From CAIXSC01 sp040381235 (GTDB lineage Bacteria; Planctomycetota; Planctomycetia; Pirellulales; Pirellulaceae), in contig JBEIHS010000320.1 in assembly GCA_040381235.1 (NCBI GenBank), forward strand, positions 1 to 7,860: a stretch of DNA of 7,860 nt, read 5' to 3'. Both the position numbers and the translations under genes were made by a program. The notes under the pieces were generated by a model. That model saw only the letters and a program-made list of their open reading frames with translations. It was not told the DNA's origin and searched no databases. Positions 7,646 to 7,860 of the stretch are shown piece by piece. Each line of letters opens with the position of its first letter. Within the stretch, counting starts at the first letter, position 1.

Positions 7646-7697
7646 GGCCAGTGCGAAAGCGTATGGCGGTGCGGATAACGCCTCGAAACACCGGGGG

Positions 7698-7723
7698 GTG
7701 CAGGGGGGTATTCCCCCCTGCGC
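7698..7723 (+). other. Strong hairpin or cruciform with a TATT loop, candidate DGR target-site element
   Basis: GCAGGGGGG at 7700-7708 and CCCCCCTGC at 7713-7721 are perfect inverted copies around the 4-base loop TATT. A wobble pair (7699/7722) and a G-C pair (7698/7723) extend the stem to 11. A second run of six Gs at 7693-7698 could pair with the same C run instead. In the Bordetella phage DGR, a hairpin with a short loop just beyond the variable region is needed for retrohoming, and this element has that shape. It sits about 180 bases past the end of the GFR motif, farther than in the model phage. A transcription terminator is the alternative, but only an AT-rich stretch, not a T-run, follows. 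Confidence 0.6.
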
Positions 7724-7741
7724 GCGATATATTTCTGAATT

Positions 7742-7755
7742 TGTACAGGCGTACA
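7742..7755 (+). repeat. Short inverted repeat next to the accessory-gene start
   Basis: TGTAC at 7742-7746 and GTACA at 7751-7755 flank AGGC, ending 4 bases before the ATG at 7760. It could form a weak hairpin over the ribosome-binding region, where only a poor AGG is present. It may equally be chance. Confidence 0.3.
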
Positions 7756-7759
7756 CACG

Positions 7760-7860
7760 ATGGCGTTCGAGTTTTTCAAGGTTCCCGTCCACGCTCCGGG
7801 TGCGTTCGCGGACGAATTGAACGCGTTTATCGCCGGCCATAGGGTCGCGTCCGTCCGCAA
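7760..7860 (+). CDS. N-terminus of a probable DGR accessory protein (HRDC-type), runs off the window
   Basis: The frame opens at ATG 7760, with an in-frame TGA at 7736 excluding an earlier start, and continues to the window end (33 full codons). The visible residues begin MAFEFFKVPVHAPG, followed by ADELNAFIAGHRVASV. This matches my memory of the N-terminus of the small accessory proteins with a C-terminal HRDC domain that lie between target gene and reverse transcriptase in some DGR cassettes. HRDC domains bind nucleic acids, and in DGRs they are thought to assist the template RNA or reverse-transcription step. The HRDC domain itself would lie beyond the window, so the call rests on the short N-terminal resemblance and on the position directly after a gene with a variable-region-like end. 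There is no strong Shine-Dalgarno sequence. Confidence 0.6.
   Translation, partial: MAFEFFKVPVHAPGAFADELNAFIAGHRVASVR

Noticed and set aside
6777..7691. 304-codon open frame on the minus strand
   Set aside because: It lies antisense to the well-supported FGE domain and spacer. Its translation is rich in Arg, Ser and Pro with no motif, as expected from a GC-rich shadow frame.
7698..7735. Rho-independent terminator
   Set aside because: The stem is strong but is followed by CGATATATTTC rather than a run of T, and it sits beside a candidate DGR target. Termination remains possible but is not the preferred call.
7405..7860. A template repeat inside the window
   Set aside because: I looked for a second copy of the RGGSW...GFRLA-coding segment after 7566 and in the pseudogene. 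Only the 17-base match at 2814-2830 exists, so no template is present here.

Overview
The window is GC-rich and entirely plus-strand in its coding content. It looks like an accessory or conflict region of a bacterium with large multidomain regulatory proteins. The tetratricopeptide fragment, the STAND-HEAT-formylglycine-fold architecture and the second sulfatase-modifying-type domain are most familiar from Planctomycetota. Gammaproteobacteria of the purple sulfur type carry very similar genes, so the assignment is tentative. No rRNA, tRNA, CRISPR array or insertion sequence is visible.

Left part (1-1954): the C-terminal end of a tetratricopeptide-repeat protein is followed after 5 bases by a 551-residue protein. 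That protein joins a SLOG/LOG-like nucleotide-binding Rossmann domain to a C-terminal region with four predicted membrane helices. This pair resembles nucleotide-signal sensor plus membrane effector modules.

Middle part (1955-3321): this is a decayed stretch. A formylglycine-generating-enzyme-type (FGE) domain is interrupted by an in-frame TAA, probably has a one-base frameshift near its N-terminal end, and loses recognisable homology just after its RVNRGG motif. A small downstream gene with a strong Shine-Dalgarno sequence is also interrupted by an in-frame TAA.

Right part (3355-7860): one intact 1403-residue gene encodes an N-terminal ISSPGDV (DUF4062-like) domain, a STAND NTPase, HEAT-like repeats and a C-terminal FGE/C-type-lectin fold. 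That fold ends in RVVRGGSW...GFRLA, the classic variable region of a diversity-generating retroelement (DGR) target. About 130 bases past its stop codon lies a strong hairpin with a 4-base loop. The start of a small protein resembling the HRDC-type DGR accessory protein follows at 7760 and runs off the window. The template repeat and reverse transcriptase are not in the window and are predicted to follow immediately downstream.

The most interesting reading is that the window holds the target half of a DGR whose hypervariable lectin-like domain is the ligand-sensing end of a STAND conflict NTPase. A probable dead relative of the same FGE fold and a separate SLOG-membrane effector gene lie next to it.
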